Shown: positions 47,233-57,865, numbered from the stretch's first letter. The stretch is DNA of 64,000 nucleotides from Pseudoalteromonas flavipulchra NCIMB 2033 = ATCC BAA-314 (GCA_000814665.1 JWIH01000017.1:124001-188000), one strand, 5' to 3'. Made by a program: numbers and translations. Notes: generated by a model from the letters alone, not told the origin.

Positions 47233-49554
47233 TCAACATCCAGGTCTTGGTTCGAACATGCTCTCTCTAATAGGTAGCTGCAATACAGGACCACAACTCG
47301 GAGGCGACTGCTTACCCGTTTTCGGATTGATAAACGCCCAGCGAATGGACTTTGGACGCTCATCAACAATCGCTTGTGGGTTTAATGGTTTAAGATAACG
47401 AATATAGAGCTCAAGCGCACCTTGGCTGCCCGTTAATCCCGTTGGCTTGTTATCATCACGACCAATCCAAGCAACGGTGACCGTATTTTGGTCAAAACCT
47501 GCAAACCAGCTGTCTCTTAAATCATTACTCGTCCCCGTTTTCCCTGCAAGTTGAATTGAGGGGAAGTGAAGATTGAGACGCTTTGCTGTGCCTTTTTTAG
47601 TTACGCGCTTCATGCCGTATTTCGTCATGTATACCGCATCGCTGTCTAGCGTTTGGCTTTTTTGTACTGGATGTTCGTATACTAGCTTACCCAGTGAATC
47701 GGTGATAGCCATGACGCTGGTCAACTCGCTCTGCTTACCATCTGCAGCAAGTGTGGTGTACGCCTCTGCAATATCAAAACTGGATAGCTCTAACGCACCC
47801 AATAATAAAGAAGGATAAAGTGGAATCGACTTAGAGACACCAAGCTCATTCAAAGTTTGTGCGACTCGATTAACACCCACATCCAAACCAAGGTTTACTG
47901 CTGGAATATTGATGCTATTGCTGAACGCTTCAAACATTGGCACTTGGCCTCTGAATTTATGATCAAAGTTCTCTGGAGACCAAACCTTACCTGAACCGTC
48001 TGTCACTTCAAGGGGACTGTCATCAAGCAGCATGCCCAAATGGTAGTTTGGATTCGACAAAGCACTCAAGTAAATAGCGGGCTTGACCAGTGAACCTATA
48101 TTACGCTCGGTGTCTAATACCCGATTAAAACCTGAAAACTTCAACTGACGACCAGCAACTAACGCCGATACGCCCGCTTTTTCAACATTAACTGACAGCA
48201 TGGCAGTTTCTAAATCTTCCGTTTTAAAGCGGCGCTCTAAGTAAGGTAAGCCCTTTTTAACGGCATCTTCCATCGCCGTTTGCTTTTGTAAATCGAGATA
48301 GGTAAAAATCCGAATTCCAGAGTCGACAATGTCATCATCAGGCACCAGTTTCTTTAACTCGCGATTCACCAACTCCAAATATCCAGGATAAGACTGCATA
48401 CGGCTCGCTTTTAAAGGCTGTACATCAATCGGCCTTGCCAGCGCTGCGCGATACTCGGGCGTTGTGATAAGGTCATTTTCCACCATTAGCCTCAAGACTA
48501 AATCACGCCTTTCCATTACCCGCTCAGGATAGCGTCTTGGGTTATAAAAAGATGGCCCTTTAACCATCGCAACTAGCATAGCAACTTGGTCAAACTCAAG
48601 CTCGTCCACTGGCTTACCAAAATAAAAATCGGCCGCAAGCCCCATACCATGAACGCCTTGATTATAGGCTTGTCCCAAAAACACTTCGTTTAAATAGGCT
48701 TCGAGGATTTCATCTTTGCTGTAACGGAAATCTAAAATCAATGCGATGAACGCTTCATTCACCTTGCGGATTAAGGTGCGATCTCTGGTGAGATAAAAGT
48801 TCTTTGCGAGCTGTTGCGTAAGCGTACTGCCACCTTGCACAGTTCGCCCAGCTTTGATGTTGGCATACAGCGCACGTAAAATAGACAGCGCAGAAACACC
48901 ATGATGTTGGTAAAAGTCTCTATCTTCTACCACCAGCAGTGTTTCTTTTAAAATATTAGGGAATTTATCGAACGGAACAAACTCTCTGTCTTGACGCGAT
49001 TCATTGCCGATCCGAGCAATCTGCACCGGTTCTAGGCGAGCCCCAGCTAAGCGCCGACCTTGATTATCGACAATATTGGCAAGCTTTTTACCAGCAAAAT
49101 TAAGCGTAAAAATACGCGCTGTTTCTGGGCCATCGTAGAATTCGAACGCGCGACGATGAATGGTGATTGTACGACCTTGAACGGTATACTGACCGGTACG
49201 GCTGATACGATTTACACGAGAATAGTTAAGCCGCTTCAGCTCCCACAGCACTTCATCCTCATTAAGGAACTGATCAGGAAAAAACTGCATCGATCTGGCA
49301 TAAACTTGAACGGGAAGTTCCCACTTATTACCCTCAAACTGCCGGCTTATTTTAGCGTCTAAGTAGATGATATAGATTGCAACAAGGAATATCGCCGCAA
49401 TAGTCCCCTTCCAAAAGAAAGACCACAACGTGCTCAGTACACGGCTTTTAATTCTTTGCATCTTAGAACCGTTTTGCTGGGTATTGTTTTTACGCGAAGT
49501 GTTCGCTTTGACGTTTGATTTGTTGGCAGGTGTTCTTTTCTTTTTATCCGTCAT
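47233..49554 (-). CDS. mrcB: Penicillin-binding protein 1B
   Basis: A 773-residue bifunctional peptidoglycan synthase. A basic cytoplasmic tail (about 1-30) precedes one membrane helix (about 43-66) and the UB2H-like region. The glycosyltransferase follows (VVEDRDFYQHHGVS, GGSTLTQQLAKNFYL), then the transpeptidase with SLVK (SxxK), SNS (SxN) and KTGT. It polymerises and cross-links glycan at the cell surface. Monocistronic. Confidence 0.96.
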   Translation of the reverse strand: MTDKKKRTPANKSNVKANTSRKNNTQQNGSKMQRIKSRVLSTLWSFFWKGTIAAIFLVAIYIIYLDAKISRQFEGNKWELPVQVYARSMQFFPDQFLNEDEVLWELKRLNYSRVNRISRTGQYTVQGRTITIHRRAFEFYDGPETARIFTLNFAGKKLANIVDNQGRRLAGARLEPVQIARIGNESRQDREFVPFDKFPNILKETLLVVEDRDFYQHHGVSALSILRALYANIKAGRTVQGGSTLTQQLAKNFYLTRDRTLIRKVNEAFIALILDFRYSKDEILEAYLNEVFLGQAYNQGVHGMGLAADFYFGKPVDELEFDQVAMLVAMVKGPSFYNPRRYPERVMERRDLVLRLMVENDLITTPEYRAALARPIDVQPLKASRMQSYPGYLELVNRELKKLVPDDDIVDSGIRIFTYLDLQKQTAMEDAVKKGLPYLERRFKTEDLETAMLSVNVEKAGVSALVAGRQLKFSGFNRVLDTERNIGSLVKPAIYLSALSNPNYHLGMLLDDSPLEVTDGSGKVWSPENFDHKFRGQVPMFEAFSNSINIPAVNLGLDVGVNRVAQTLNELGVSKSIPLYPSLLLGALELSSFDIAEAYTTLAADGKQSELTSVMAITDSLGKLVYEHPVQKSQTLDSDAVYMTKYGMKRVTKKGTAKRLNLHFPSIQLAGKTGTSNDLRDSWFAGFDQNTVTVAWIGRDDNKPTGLTGSQGALELYIRYLKPLNPQAIVDERPKSIRWAFINPKTGKQSPPSCGPVLQLPIRESMFEPRPGC

Positions 49555-49641
49555 GACCCAAGTAAAACTAAAAAATGAATCGCAAGATGGTAGGGTAACC
49601 TAAATTAACAACTGCTGAAAGTAGAATAATATTTATAAAGA

Positions 49642-49667
49642 AAAGTGAGCCCTACTGGACTCACTTT
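49642..49667 (-). terminator. Terminator after amtB
   Basis: 8-bp stem AAAGTGAG/CTCACTTT with a 10-nt loop, followed on the minus strand by TCTTTAT. Confidence 0.75.
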
Positions 49668-49707
49668 GTTTAGACAACGAGAACTTTACAATATTGACCG
49701 AAAGCCA

Positions 49708-49718
49708 AATTGGTATTA
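49708..49718. repeat. Isolated repeat end at amtB stop
   Basis: AATTGGTATTA, identical to the right end of repeats A and B, again supplies a minus-strand TAA stop (here of amtB) in the same register as at ung. No other part of the repeat is seen, so it may be a remnant or chance. Confidence 0.3.
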
Positions 49719-50945
49719 CTGTCCGCGAACTGTCACGAACTCGGGATAGGCATCTACGCCACAATCATGTTGATCCATACCGCTTAGCTCTTCTTCTTCG
49801 CCAACGCGGATCCCCATGCTCGCTTTCAATACACTCCAGACAATATAAGAAGTAATGAAAACAAAACCTAAAATAGTGATAAGTCCCACAGCCTGGCCTT
49901 GGAAAGTAGCGTCTGAGTTTGAAAATGGCACCATCATCACACCCAGCGCACCGCATATACCGTGAACAGAGATAGCACCAACAGGGTCATCAATTTTTGC
50001 TTTATCTAGCGCAACGATACTAAACACCACCAATGCACCGCCTATGGCACCGAGGATAAGCGCTAATACAGGTGTTGGAGAGGCTGGCTCTGCGGTAATG
50101 GTCACCAGACCTGCTAGTGCACCATTAAGCACCATAGTTAAATCCGCCTTGCCCCACATTAATTTACACACCAACAGCGCAGCAACCGCACCTGCAGCCG
50201 CCGCAGCGTTGGTATTTAGCATGATTTGGCTGACCGCGATGGCATTTTCTTTGTCGGCAAGGAACAGTTGAGATCCGCCGTTAAAGCCAAACCACCCCAT
50301 CCACAAAATAAAGGTGCCTAGTGTAGCCAGTGGCATGTTGGAGCCAGGAATTGGGTAAATCTCACCATTTTTGCCATATTTTCCTTTGCGCGCACCTAGT
50401 AACAGAACACCCGCTAGTGCCGCAGCAGCACCGGCACCATGCACAATGGCAGAGCCGGCAAAGTCAACAAAGCCAAGCTCAGATAAGAAACCACCGCCCC
50501 ACGTCCAATAGCCTTCTAATGGGTAGATAAAACCAGTTAACACCACACAAAATGCTAAAAACGCCCACAATTTCATACGCTCAGCAACAGCGCCCGAGAC
50601 AATTGACATGGCCGTTGCAACAAATACCACTTGGAAGAAAAAGTCGGATTGCAGTGCATGGTCGGCATCCTTAGCAGCACTGCCAATGAGCGCACCAAGA
50701 CTTGGTAAAACCCCACCTTCGGGATTATCGACATACATGATGTTGTAACCAATAAGCAAATACATAGTACAAGCAATAGCGTACAGTGCGACGTTCTTGG
50801 TAAGGATTTCAGTGGTATTTTTTGAGCGTACTAATCCCGCTTCAAGCATAGCGAATCCGGCTGCCATCCACATAACTAAGACGCCAGAGATCAAAAAGTA
50901 AAAGGTATTTAATGAAAATTTTAGTTCTATTATTGTATTTTCCAT
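49716..50945 (-). CDS. amtB: Ammonium transporter AmtB
   Basis: A 409-residue inner-membrane ammonium channel with eleven or so helices. LISGVLVMWMAAGFAMLEAGLVRSKN begins the fold; DFAGSAIVHGAGAAAALAG and AISVHGICGALG carry the twin conduction histidines. The frame opens at 51002 inside glnK; ATG 50945 follows GGGGAG and leaves a 13-nt gap. Co-transcribed with glnK from a sigma-54-like promoter. Confidence 0.96.
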   Translation of the reverse strand: MENTIIELKFSLNTFYFLISGVLVMWMAAGFAMLEAGLVRSKNTTEILTKNVALYAIACTMYLLIGYNIMYVDNPEGGVLPSLGALIGSAAKDADHALQSDFFFQVVFVATAMSIVSGAVAERMKLWAFLAFCVVLTGFIYPLEGYWTWGGGFLSELGFVDFAGSAIVHGAGAAAALAGVLLLGARKGKYGKNGEIYPIPGSNMPLATLGTFILWMGWFGFNGGSQLFLADKENAIAVSQIMLNTNAAAAAGAVAALLVCKLMWGKADLTMVLNGALAGLVTITAEPASPTPVLALILGAIGGALVVFSIVALDKAKIDDPVGAISVHGICGALGVMMVPFSNSDATFQGQAVGLITILGFVFITSYIVWSVLKASMGIRVGEEEELSGMDQHDCGVDAYPEFVTVRGQ

Positions 50946-50958
50946 TGCTTGGCTCCCC

Positions 50959-51372
<414 letters not shown>

Positions 51373-51415
51373 TTAACAATGAATTAAAGTAGGAGATAGA
51401 ATTTCACGCATAAAA

Positions 51416-51436
51416 AATGCACCATCTAGGTGCATT
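51416..51436 (-). terminator. Terminator after GGDEF gene
   Basis: Perfect 8-bp stem AATGCACC/GGTGCATT with a 5-nt loop; TTTTTTAT follows on the minus strand. It insulates glnK from the GGDEF gene. Confidence 0.82.
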
Positions 51437-51486
51437 GATATAAAGACTGAACTGAGTTGGTGCATAAACACCCAAATAACGAAAAG

Positions 51487-52716
51487 CTAATGCGCGATAA
51501 CGCAATTTCGTTGTTTGTCCTTCGCTTTATAGAGCGCTTTATCAGCTTTGCGCATTACTTCGCTTAGACTCTTTGATTGGCAAGCCGCGAGGCCAATACT
51601 GATGGTGCAATAATGCTTACCCTCAGGAATTTTGAATGCTTGCTGCGCAAGGCGCTCTCTAAAGTCTTCTAGCATGTGCTTTGCCATCTTCATATCTGAG
51701 CTTGGAATAAGCAAAGCAAACTCTTCCCCACCAATACGTGCGACAATGTAGTGACCAAATGCACTACGCAGTAAATCAGCAACTTGTTTAAGTACATCAT
51801 CACCGCTTTCATGACCATATTGATCATTAATAGATTTAAAATGATCGAGGTCTAACAATGCCAATATATGCTGACTCGGTTTGTTCTTGATTAAACGCTC
51901 TGCTTGCTGACAGAAATAACGGCGATTATAAAGTCCTGTTAAATAGTCACGATGCGCATATTCTTTGATTTCTGCAATCAAATTGAGCTGCTCCATCGTC
52001 TGCATGATGCGGCAATGAAACTCTTCACTCATAAAAGGTTTTGCCAAAAAGTCATTGGCGCCGTATTTGATAAACTTTGCTGACAAACCATGACTTCCAG
52101 CGCCAGACAGACCAATAATCGCCAACTCATCTCGTCCGCGACTATTACGAACGGATTTCACCAACTCAAAGCCATCCATCGTCGGCATCGCAAAGTCTGT
52201 CAGCAGCAGTTTAATTTCATGGTCAGATAGCAACATCTCCAATGCCTGTTCGCCATCTTGTGCCTCAAGCACTGTAAATAATTGCTTTTCAAGCATTTGC
52301 TTCATTACCGCTCGACTGATCACAGAATCATCGGCGATCAGCGCCTTGCAACCTTGGTTTCTCAACAGTCTAGATGCTAACTTGACCGCGTATAGGTATG
52401 AATCACGGTTGTCTTTAATCACATAATCCACCACGCCCATTTCAAGCATTTGCTGGCGACTATATTCATCTATTTTTGAGGTCAACACCACAGTGGGAAT
52501 TTTGTGGCTGAGCGTGAGCTGCACGACCTCTGCGTCCATCGCATCGGGCAGCGTTAAATCTACCAGCGCCAATGTATATTGGTGCTGTGCTAAGAAGTCC
52601 TTACTTTCCTTGAGGGACCAAGCAAAATCGATTTCGACATCTAGATGCTGAGCAGCAAGGTGTCGCAATACCTGTTGTACGACTTTACTGTCTTCAACAA
52701 TTAAAATTCTTTGCAT
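51487..52716 (-). CDS. Double-receiver GGDEF response regulator
   Basis: A 409-residue REC-REC-GGDEF protein. REC1 (about 1-115) has phospho-Asp in LVDLTLPD and Lys in YVIKD. REC2 (about 122-245) has ADDS, LLTDFAMPTMDG and FLAKPF. The diguanylate cyclase (about 250-405) has DYLTGLYNRRYF, LLDLDHFKSINDQYGHESGD and active-site RIGGEEF. The RxxD inhibition site five residues before it is not present (FGHY instead). It should make cyclic-di-GMP when phosphorylated. No kinase gene is nearby. Confidence 0.92.
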   Translation of the reverse strand: MQRILIVEDSKVVQQVLRHLAAQHLDVEIDFAWSLKESKDFLAQHQYTLALVDLTLPDAMDAEVVQLTLSHKIPTVVLTSKIDEYSRQQMLEMGVVDYVIKDNRDSYLYAVKLASRLLRNQGCKALIADDSVISRAVMKQMLEKQLFTVLEAQDGEQALEMLLSDHEIKLLLTDFAMPTMDGFELVKSVRNSRGRDELAIIGLSGAGSHGLSAKFIKYGANDFLAKPFMSEEFHCRIMQTMEQLNLIAEIKEYAHRDYLTGLYNRRYFCQQAERLIKNKPSQHILALLDLDHFKSINDQYGHESGDDVLKQVADLLRSAFGHYIVARIGGEEFALLIPSSDMKMAKHMLEDFRERLAQQAFKIPEGKHYCTISIGLAACQSKSLSEVMRKADKALYKAKDKQRNCVIAH

Positions 52717-52992
52717 GGATTGAGATCTCTTAAGTACAACGAGAAGCGCAGTGAAACAAGAATTTAACGGGGCTAAATACTTTATTACTACATAATAAAG
52801 TACTAAATATACGCGAATCTTGCACTAAAAAAAACCAAATCGGCTCAAATTCGTTACTTTTCGATAAACGAGGTTACAACAGCCTATTTTTCAAACCTGC
52901 CGTTTTTTTTGTTGAGTTTGTCTCAATGGCTTTGAATTTCAGATGAAATACTTCTTTAATGCAGACATACCTACTGCAATACCGAGGAAGCA

Positions 52993-54504
52993 ATGAAAAA
53001 ACTACTACCACTATTGCTCGTGAGTTGTGCCCTACTCTCAGCGCCAAGCATAGCTGAAGAGCACAACCGCGCAATTGAGATAGATCATAAAATAACAACT
53101 GAGCATAGAGCCGAAATAAAAGGTGAACGTATTAACTACACCGCAACAACAGGCACACAGCCGGTGTGGAATGAAAACGGCGACGCAGTTGCAACGTTGC
53201 ATTACACCTACTATAAGCGCACAAAAATCAAAGATATGAGCAAACGCCCGCTGTTGATCTCATTTAACGGTGGTCCGGGCTCTGCTTCCGTGTGGATGCA
53301 TATTGCCTATACTGGCCCAAGAGTATTAAAAATTGATGACGAAGGGTATCCACTGCAACCTTACGGCTTGAAAGATAACCCATATTCAGTGCTAGATGTT
53401 GCCGATATTGTTTATGTAAACCCAGTCAACACAGGTTATTCCCGCGTACTCAAAAATGCTGAAGGTAAATATCCGAGTAAAGCCGAACAAACAAAGATGT
53501 TTTTTGGCGTCAACGCGGACGTGAAGTACTTAGCCGAATGGCTCAATACATTTATTCATCGCAATGAGCGTATGCTTTCCCCTAAGTACCTGATTGGTGA
53601 GAGCTACGGCACGACTCGAGTGTCAGGTCTTGCGCACGCGATGCAAAACAACCAGTGGCTTTACCTCAATGGCGTGGTGTTGGTATCTCCTACAGAAATC
53701 GGCATTAAACGAGAAGGTCCGGTTGAAGTGGCAAACCGTTTACCATATTACGCTGCTGCCGCTTGGTACCACAAGGCGCTGTCTTCTGAATTGCAAAATA
53801 AAGATTTACTCGAAGTACTTGCAGAGGTTGAACAATATACGGTTGATCAGTATCTTCCCGCACTCGCCAAAGGCGCATTTATCAGTGCCCAAGAAAAGCA
53901 AAGTGTGACACAGGCCGTTGCTAAATATAGTGGCTTAAGCGAGCGCTTTGTAGCTCAAAACAACCTAGATATTCCTACTGCGGCATTTTGGAAAGAACTG
54001 TTGCGTGAGCGTGGCTATACCCTAGGTCGATTGGACTCACGCTACCTTGGTATTGATAAAAGAGACGCCGGTTCTCGCCCTGATTATTGGCCTGAGCTGA
54101 CCTCTTGGTTGCACTCATTTACGCCAGCGATCAATCATTACTTCGCAGCGGAGCTCAACTATAAAACCGATGTAAAATATAATATGTTTGGTTCAGTTTA
54201 CCCTTGGGATAACAGCGATAATAATGTCGGTGAGCAATTACGATTAGCAATGGCACAAAACCCTTACCTAAACGTGATGATCCAATCTGGCTATTACGAT
54301 GGCGCAACAAATTACTTTGATGCCAAGTACAATATGTGGCAACTCGATCCGAGCGGGAAAATGCGTGATCGCTTAAGCTTTAAAGGTTACCGCTCCGGGC
54401 ACATGATGTATCTGCGTCATGAAGATTTACAAAAGTCGAACGAAGATCTCCGCGAGTTTATCTTAAAAACAACCCCCAAAGCGGATCAGTCAGCGCTTTA
54501 CTAA
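52993..54504 (+). CDS. S10 serine carboxypeptidase family protein
   Basis: A 503-residue secreted peptidase with signal peptide MKKLLPLLLVSCALLSAPSIA. The S10 triad is visible: Ser in LIGESYGTTRVSG, Asp in SGYYDGATNYFD and His in RSGHMMYLRHED, with the oxyanion motif FNGGPGSASVWMH. It should remove C-terminal residues from peptides in the periplasm or outside. GAGGAAG precedes the ATG. The 276-nt gap upstream holds no recognised element. Confidence 0.9.
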   Translation: MKKLLPLLLVSCALLSAPSIAEEHNRAIEIDHKITTEHRAEIKGERINYTATTGTQPVWNENGDAVATLHYTYYKRTKIKDMSKRPLLISFNGGPGSASVWMHIAYTGPRVLKIDDEGYPLQPYGLKDNPYSVLDVADIVYVNPVNTGYSRVLKNAEGKYPSKAEQTKMFFGVNADVKYLAEWLNTFIHRNERMLSPKYLIGESYGTTRVSGLAHAMQNNQWLYLNGVVLVSPTEIGIKREGPVEVANRLPYYAAAAWYHKALSSELQNKDLLEVLAEVEQYTVDQYLPALAKGAFISAQEKQSVTQAVAKYSGLSERFVAQNNLDIPTAAFWKELLRERGYTLGRLDSRYLGIDKRDAGSRPDYWPELTSWLHSFTPAINHYFAAELNYKTDVKYNMFGSVYPWDNSDNNVGEQLRLAMAQNPYLNVMIQSGYYDGATNYFDAKYNMWQLDPSGKMRDRLSFKGYRSGHMMYLRHEDLQKSNEDLREFILKTTPKADQSALY

Positions 54505-54518
54505 ATTCCCAACCCATT

Positions 54519-54538
54519 GTGGCCGCGCAAGCGGTCAC
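54519..54538 (+). terminator. Terminator after S10 peptidase
   Basis: 8-bp GC-rich stem GTGGCCGC/GCGGTCAC (one G-U) with a GCAA tetraloop, followed by TTATATT. Confidence 0.65.
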
Positions 54539-54643
54539 TTATATTAATGCTCACCAGATTGTAAAAATTTCCTTTTATCCTTCTACAGTTACCTATAATC
54601 TAGATATACTCAATACTATCTCTCTACAACTTAGGCACGCACC

Positions 54644-55177
54644 ATGAACGAGCAGTTTAAAGTCGTCTTCGTTGGCATGGCCGACGGTAAGGATCAACAA
54701 AGCGCCGCTATCACAATGGCAGACAGGTTGAAAACCTCACCTTCAAAGATCCAGCAATTTTACGCTGGCAAAAACTTGTTTGCTCCTGCAGATAAAGCCA
54801 AAGCACTAAAACAGGTAAAATTACTTGCAAGCGCGGGGATCAATGCCAAACTACAAAGCCAAACAGCCGCGACCCCTACCAACGCAGATCAAGAGCGCGT
54901 ATTTGAAGCCTTGGATTACATCACAAGCAGTCTAATACGCATCGAAGAGCGATTAGAGGAGCTCGAGCAACGCGTAGCACCAACTCCCCATACTAAAATA
55001 GAAGATACAACAGACGAAGAATGGGAGACGAAGGAGCTATTTGATGAACTGGACTTTGAGCCTAGCCCTCCGGCTAAATCTAAGACTTGGCTATATTATC
55101 TGCTCGCTGTATTAATTATTTTATTTATTCTGCTTGGTGTAAGTTTGTTTTTCCCTGAGTGGCTCGCGTTAGAATGA
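54644..55177 (+). CDS. Tail-anchored membrane protein, unknown
   Basis: A 177-residue protein. Residues about 4-70 (FKVVFVGMADGKDQQSAAITMADRL, FYAGKNLFAPADKAKALKQVKLLASAGINAKL) resemble a small domain found at the N terminus of many gammaproteobacterial inner-membrane proteins. A coiled-coil stretch follows (about 85-112, SLIRIEERLEELEQRV), then an acidic linker and one C-terminal membrane helix (about 150-170). The stop overlaps the fthC start by 4 nt. Function unknown; likely inner-membrane with its domain in the cytoplasm. Confidence 0.75.
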   Translation: MNEQFKVVFVGMADGKDQQSAAITMADRLKTSPSKIQQFYAGKNLFAPADKAKALKQVKLLASAGINAKLQSQTAATPTNADQERVFEALDYITSSLIRIEERLEELEQRVAPTPHTKIEDTTDEEWETKELFDELDFEPSPPAKSKTWLYYLLAVLIILFILLGVSLFFPEWLALE

Positions 55178-55803
55178 ATAAAACTAATAACAACATAAAT
55201 AAATCTCAAGTTACTCGTGCTAATTTGAGAAAAACGATTAGAAATGCAAGAAACTCGCTATCAGCAGAGCAACAGAAGACAGCCGCGGCACATCTCAACA
55301 TTAATTTTTTTCAACAAATAAACCTCCCAGAAAATGCCAATGTAGGGGTCTATATTCAAAACGATGGCGAACTAGATACATCCCTTTTAATTCAATCGCT
55401 TTGGGACAAAAAACACCAGGTTTTCTTACCCGTAATCCACCCCTTCAATCCTGCAAATTTACTCTTCCAGAAGTATGAAAAAAACTCACCCATGAAGGCA
55501 AATCGCTATGCTATCTTGGAACCTAAGTTAGATTGTTCAGCTGTGGCACCGCTTGCATCATTGGATTTACTGTTGATGCCTCTGGTTGCTTTTGATGAGC
55601 AAGGTAATCGCCTCGGTATGGGCGGTGGGTACTACGATAGAACATTAGCGTTACACTACGCTGAGCAGCGAGCTAAACCAGCACTTGTTGGCCTTGCTCA
55701 TGATTGCCAGCAAGTTCCAAGCTTACCAACAGCAGCTTGGGATGTACCGCTCCCATCTATCCTCACTCCAACCCAACTATACACTTGGCCAAAAAATAAT
55801 TGA
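55174..55803 (+). CDS. fthC: 5-formyltetrahydrofolate cyclo-ligase
   Basis: A 209-residue enzyme (YgfA/MTHFS) converting 5-formyl-THF to 5,10-methenyl-THF with ATP. The C-terminal motif GNRLGMGGGYYDRTL and LVGLAHDCQQVPSLP are characteristic. The frame extends to 55159, but ATG 55174 overlaps the upstream stop (ATGA) and is preferred. In many gammaproteobacteria zapA and the 6S RNA gene precede it; neither is seen here. Confidence 0.93.
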   Translation: MNKTNNNINKSQVTRANLRKTIRNARNSLSAEQQKTAAAHLNINFFQQINLPENANVGVYIQNDGELDTSLLIQSLWDKKHQVFLPVIHPFNPANLLFQKYEKNSPMKANRYAILEPKLDCSAVAPLASLDLLLMPLVAFDEQGNRLGMGGGYYDRTLALHYAEQRAKPALVGLAHDCQQVPSLPTAAWDVPLPSILTPTQLYTWPKNN

Positions 55804-55907
55804 GCAGGCAAACAGTTAAGCGCATTTTGAGGCGCTTTTGACCATGACGCTGACACTTTGATTGAGTTATACTCCATACAACTTCAATGACAACTAAGTG
55901 TAGCGTT

Positions 55908-56561
55908 ATGACTCAAGATGAAATGAAAAAAGCCGCAGCATGGGCAGCTTTGAACTATGTAGAAGAAAACACCATTGTTGGGGTTGGCACAGGCTCGACG
56001 GTAAACCACTTTATTGATGCGCTTGGCAGTATCAAGGATCAAATCAAAGGGGCAGTATCAAGCTCTGAAGCTTCAACAGAGAAGCTAAAGGCACTTGGTA
56101 TTGAAGTTTTCGAGTTAAACGATGTGTCAGAGCTTGCGGTATATGTTGATGGTGCAGATGAAATCAACAGCACCAACGAAATGATAAAAGGTGGTGGCGC
56201 AGCACTGACGCGCGAGAAAATCGTTGCAGCCGTTGCCAAGAAGTTTGTTTGTATCGTTGATAATACAAAGCATGTTGAGACACTAGGCGCATTTCCACTA
56301 CCAGTTGAAGTGATCCCAATGGCGCGTAGTTACGTGGCAAGAGAGTTACTAAAATTAGGTGGCGATCCAGTTTACCGCCAAGGCGTTATCACTGATAACG
56401 GCAATGTCATTCTTGATGTGCATGGCCTAGAAATTAGCGCAGCAAAAGCGCTTGAAGAAAAAATTAACCAGATTGTTGGCGTCGTGACTAATGGCTTATT
56501 TGCCACGCGTGGCGCTGACGTTGTAATAACAGGCACTCCAGAAGGGCCTAAAATCAACTAG
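55908..56561 (+). CDS. rpiA: Ribose-5-phosphate isomerase A
   Basis: A 217-residue isomerase of the pentose phosphate pathway. ATG 55908 gives the standard N terminus [18 protein letters not shown], followed by [25 protein letters not shown] and [15 protein letters not shown]. An upstream ATG at 55887 adds seven residues and is less likely. serA follows immediately, an arrangement conserved in E. coli relatives. Confidence 0.97.
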   Translation: MTQDEMKKAAAWAALNYVEENTIVGVGTGSTVNHFIDALGSIKDQIKGAVSSSEASTEKLKALGIEVFELNDVSELAVYVDGADEINSTNEMIKGGGAALTREKIVAAVAKKFVCIVDNTKHVETLGAFPLPVEVIPMARSYVARELLKLGGDPVYRQGVITDNGNVILDVHGLEISAAKALEEKINQIVGVVTNGLFATRGADVVITGTPEGPKIN

Positions 56562-56572
56562 TGAGATTACAG

Positions 56573-57802
56573 ATGAGCAAGGTTTCGTTATCAAAGGATA
56601 AAATTCGAATTTTGTTGTTAGAAGGCGTGCATCAAAGCGCCGTTGAGACGCTAAAGCGCAACGGTTATAGCAACATAGACTACGTTAAAACATCCTTACC
56701 GGAGCCTGAGCTTATCGAGCGGATCAAAGACGCTCACTTTGTCGGGATCCGCTCACGTACCCACCTTACAGAAGCAGTATTAGAACAAGCTGAAAAGCTG
56801 GTCGCTGTTGGCTGTTTCTGCATCGGCACCAACCAAGTGGATTTGGATGCCGCTAAAAAACGTGGTATCGCCGTATTCAACGCGCCATTTTCTAACACCC
56901 GCTCTGTGGCTGAACTCGTACTAGGTGAAATTCTCTTGTTATTGCGCCGTGTTCCTGAGCGTAACGCAAAGGCGCATCGCGGTGAGTGGGATAAATCTGC
57001 CGACGGTTCATACGAAGCTCGTGGTAAAACGCTAGGTATTATTGGTTATGGTCACATTGGCACCCAGCTTGGCATTATGGCTGAGAATATCGGGATGAAC
57101 GTCGAGTTTTATGACATCGAAGATAAGCTCACGCTCGGCAACGCAACGCAGTTACACACGCTGACGCAATTGTTACAAAGAGCGGACGTGGTCAGTTTGC
57201 ATGTACCGGAGACATCACAGACCAAAAACCTTATCGGCATGGCTGAAATTGAAGTGATGAAGCAAGGCGCAATCCTAATTAACGCATCACGTGGAACGGT
57301 TGTTGATATCGACGCCTTAGCTGAAGCATTAGCGGCCAAGAAGCTTTCCGGCGCTGCTATTGATGTATTCCCCGTTGAGCCAAAATCTAATCATGAAGAA
57401 TTCGTCTCACCACTACGCGAGTTTGACAATGTGCTGCTAACACCACACGTCGGTGGTTCTACCCAAGAAGCACAAGAAAATATCGGTGTGGAAGTCGCGG
57501 GTAAGTTGGCGAAATATTCAGATAACGGTTCAACAGTCACGGCTGTGAACTTCCCTGAGGTTTCTCTACCTGAATTATCAAACCGAAGTCGTTTATTACA
57601 CGTACACGTAAACCGCCCAGGCGTACTAACGCAAATCAACCAAGCGTTCGCTCAGCACGGTATCAATATTGCGGCGCAATACCTACAAACGGATGAATCT
57701 ATTGGTTACGTGGTTATCGACGTCGATAGCGACCACTCTGAAGTGGCGTTGAAAGAGTTAAGTGCAGTTGAAGGAACTATTAGAGCACGAATTCTTCACT
57801 AA
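56573..57802 (+). CDS. serA: D-3-phosphoglycerate dehydrogenase
   Basis: A 409-residue enzyme, first step of serine synthesis. It has the substrate/NAD domains (LGIIGYGHIGTQLG Rossmann loop; GAILINASRGTVVD; LTPHVGGSTQEAQ) and a C-terminal ACT domain (LLHVHVNRPGVLTQINQAF) for serine feedback. A GTG at 56561 is in frame; ATG 56573 matches known SerA. It is followed by a long bidirectional terminator. Confidence 0.97.
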   Translation: MSKVSLSKDKIRILLLEGVHQSAVETLKRNGYSNIDYVKTSLPEPELIERIKDAHFVGIRSRTHLTEAVLEQAEKLVAVGCFCIGTNQVDLDAAKKRGIAVFNAPFSNTRSVAELVLGEILLLLRRVPERNAKAHRGEWDKSADGSYEARGKTLGIIGYGHIGTQLGIMAENIGMNVEFYDIEDKLTLGNATQLHTLTQLLQRADVVSLHVPETSQTKNLIGMAEIEVMKQGAILINASRGTVVDIDALAEALAAKKLSGAAIDVFPVEPKSNHEEFVSPLREFDNVLLTPHVGGSTQEAQENIGVEVAGKLAKYSDNGSTVTAVNFPEVSLPELSNRSRLLHVHVNRPGVLTQINQAFAQHGINIAAQYLQTDESIGYVVIDVDSDHSEVALKELSAVEGTIRARILH

Positions 57803-57816
57803 AAATAATCACACAT

Positions 57817-57852
57817 AAAAAAACCAGTCACTGTGAAGCGACTGGTTTTTTT
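57817..57852. terminator. Bidirectional terminator serA/mdh
   Basis: 13-bp stem AAAAAAACCAGTC/GACTGGTTTTTTT with a 10-nt loop, between convergent genes. Confidence 0.92.
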
Positions 57853-57865
57853 GTATCAATCTGGC

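Noticed and set aside
55803..55908. 6S RNA gene next to fthC
   Set aside because: The gaps on both sides of fthC are too short or absent, and no 6S-like structure is seen.
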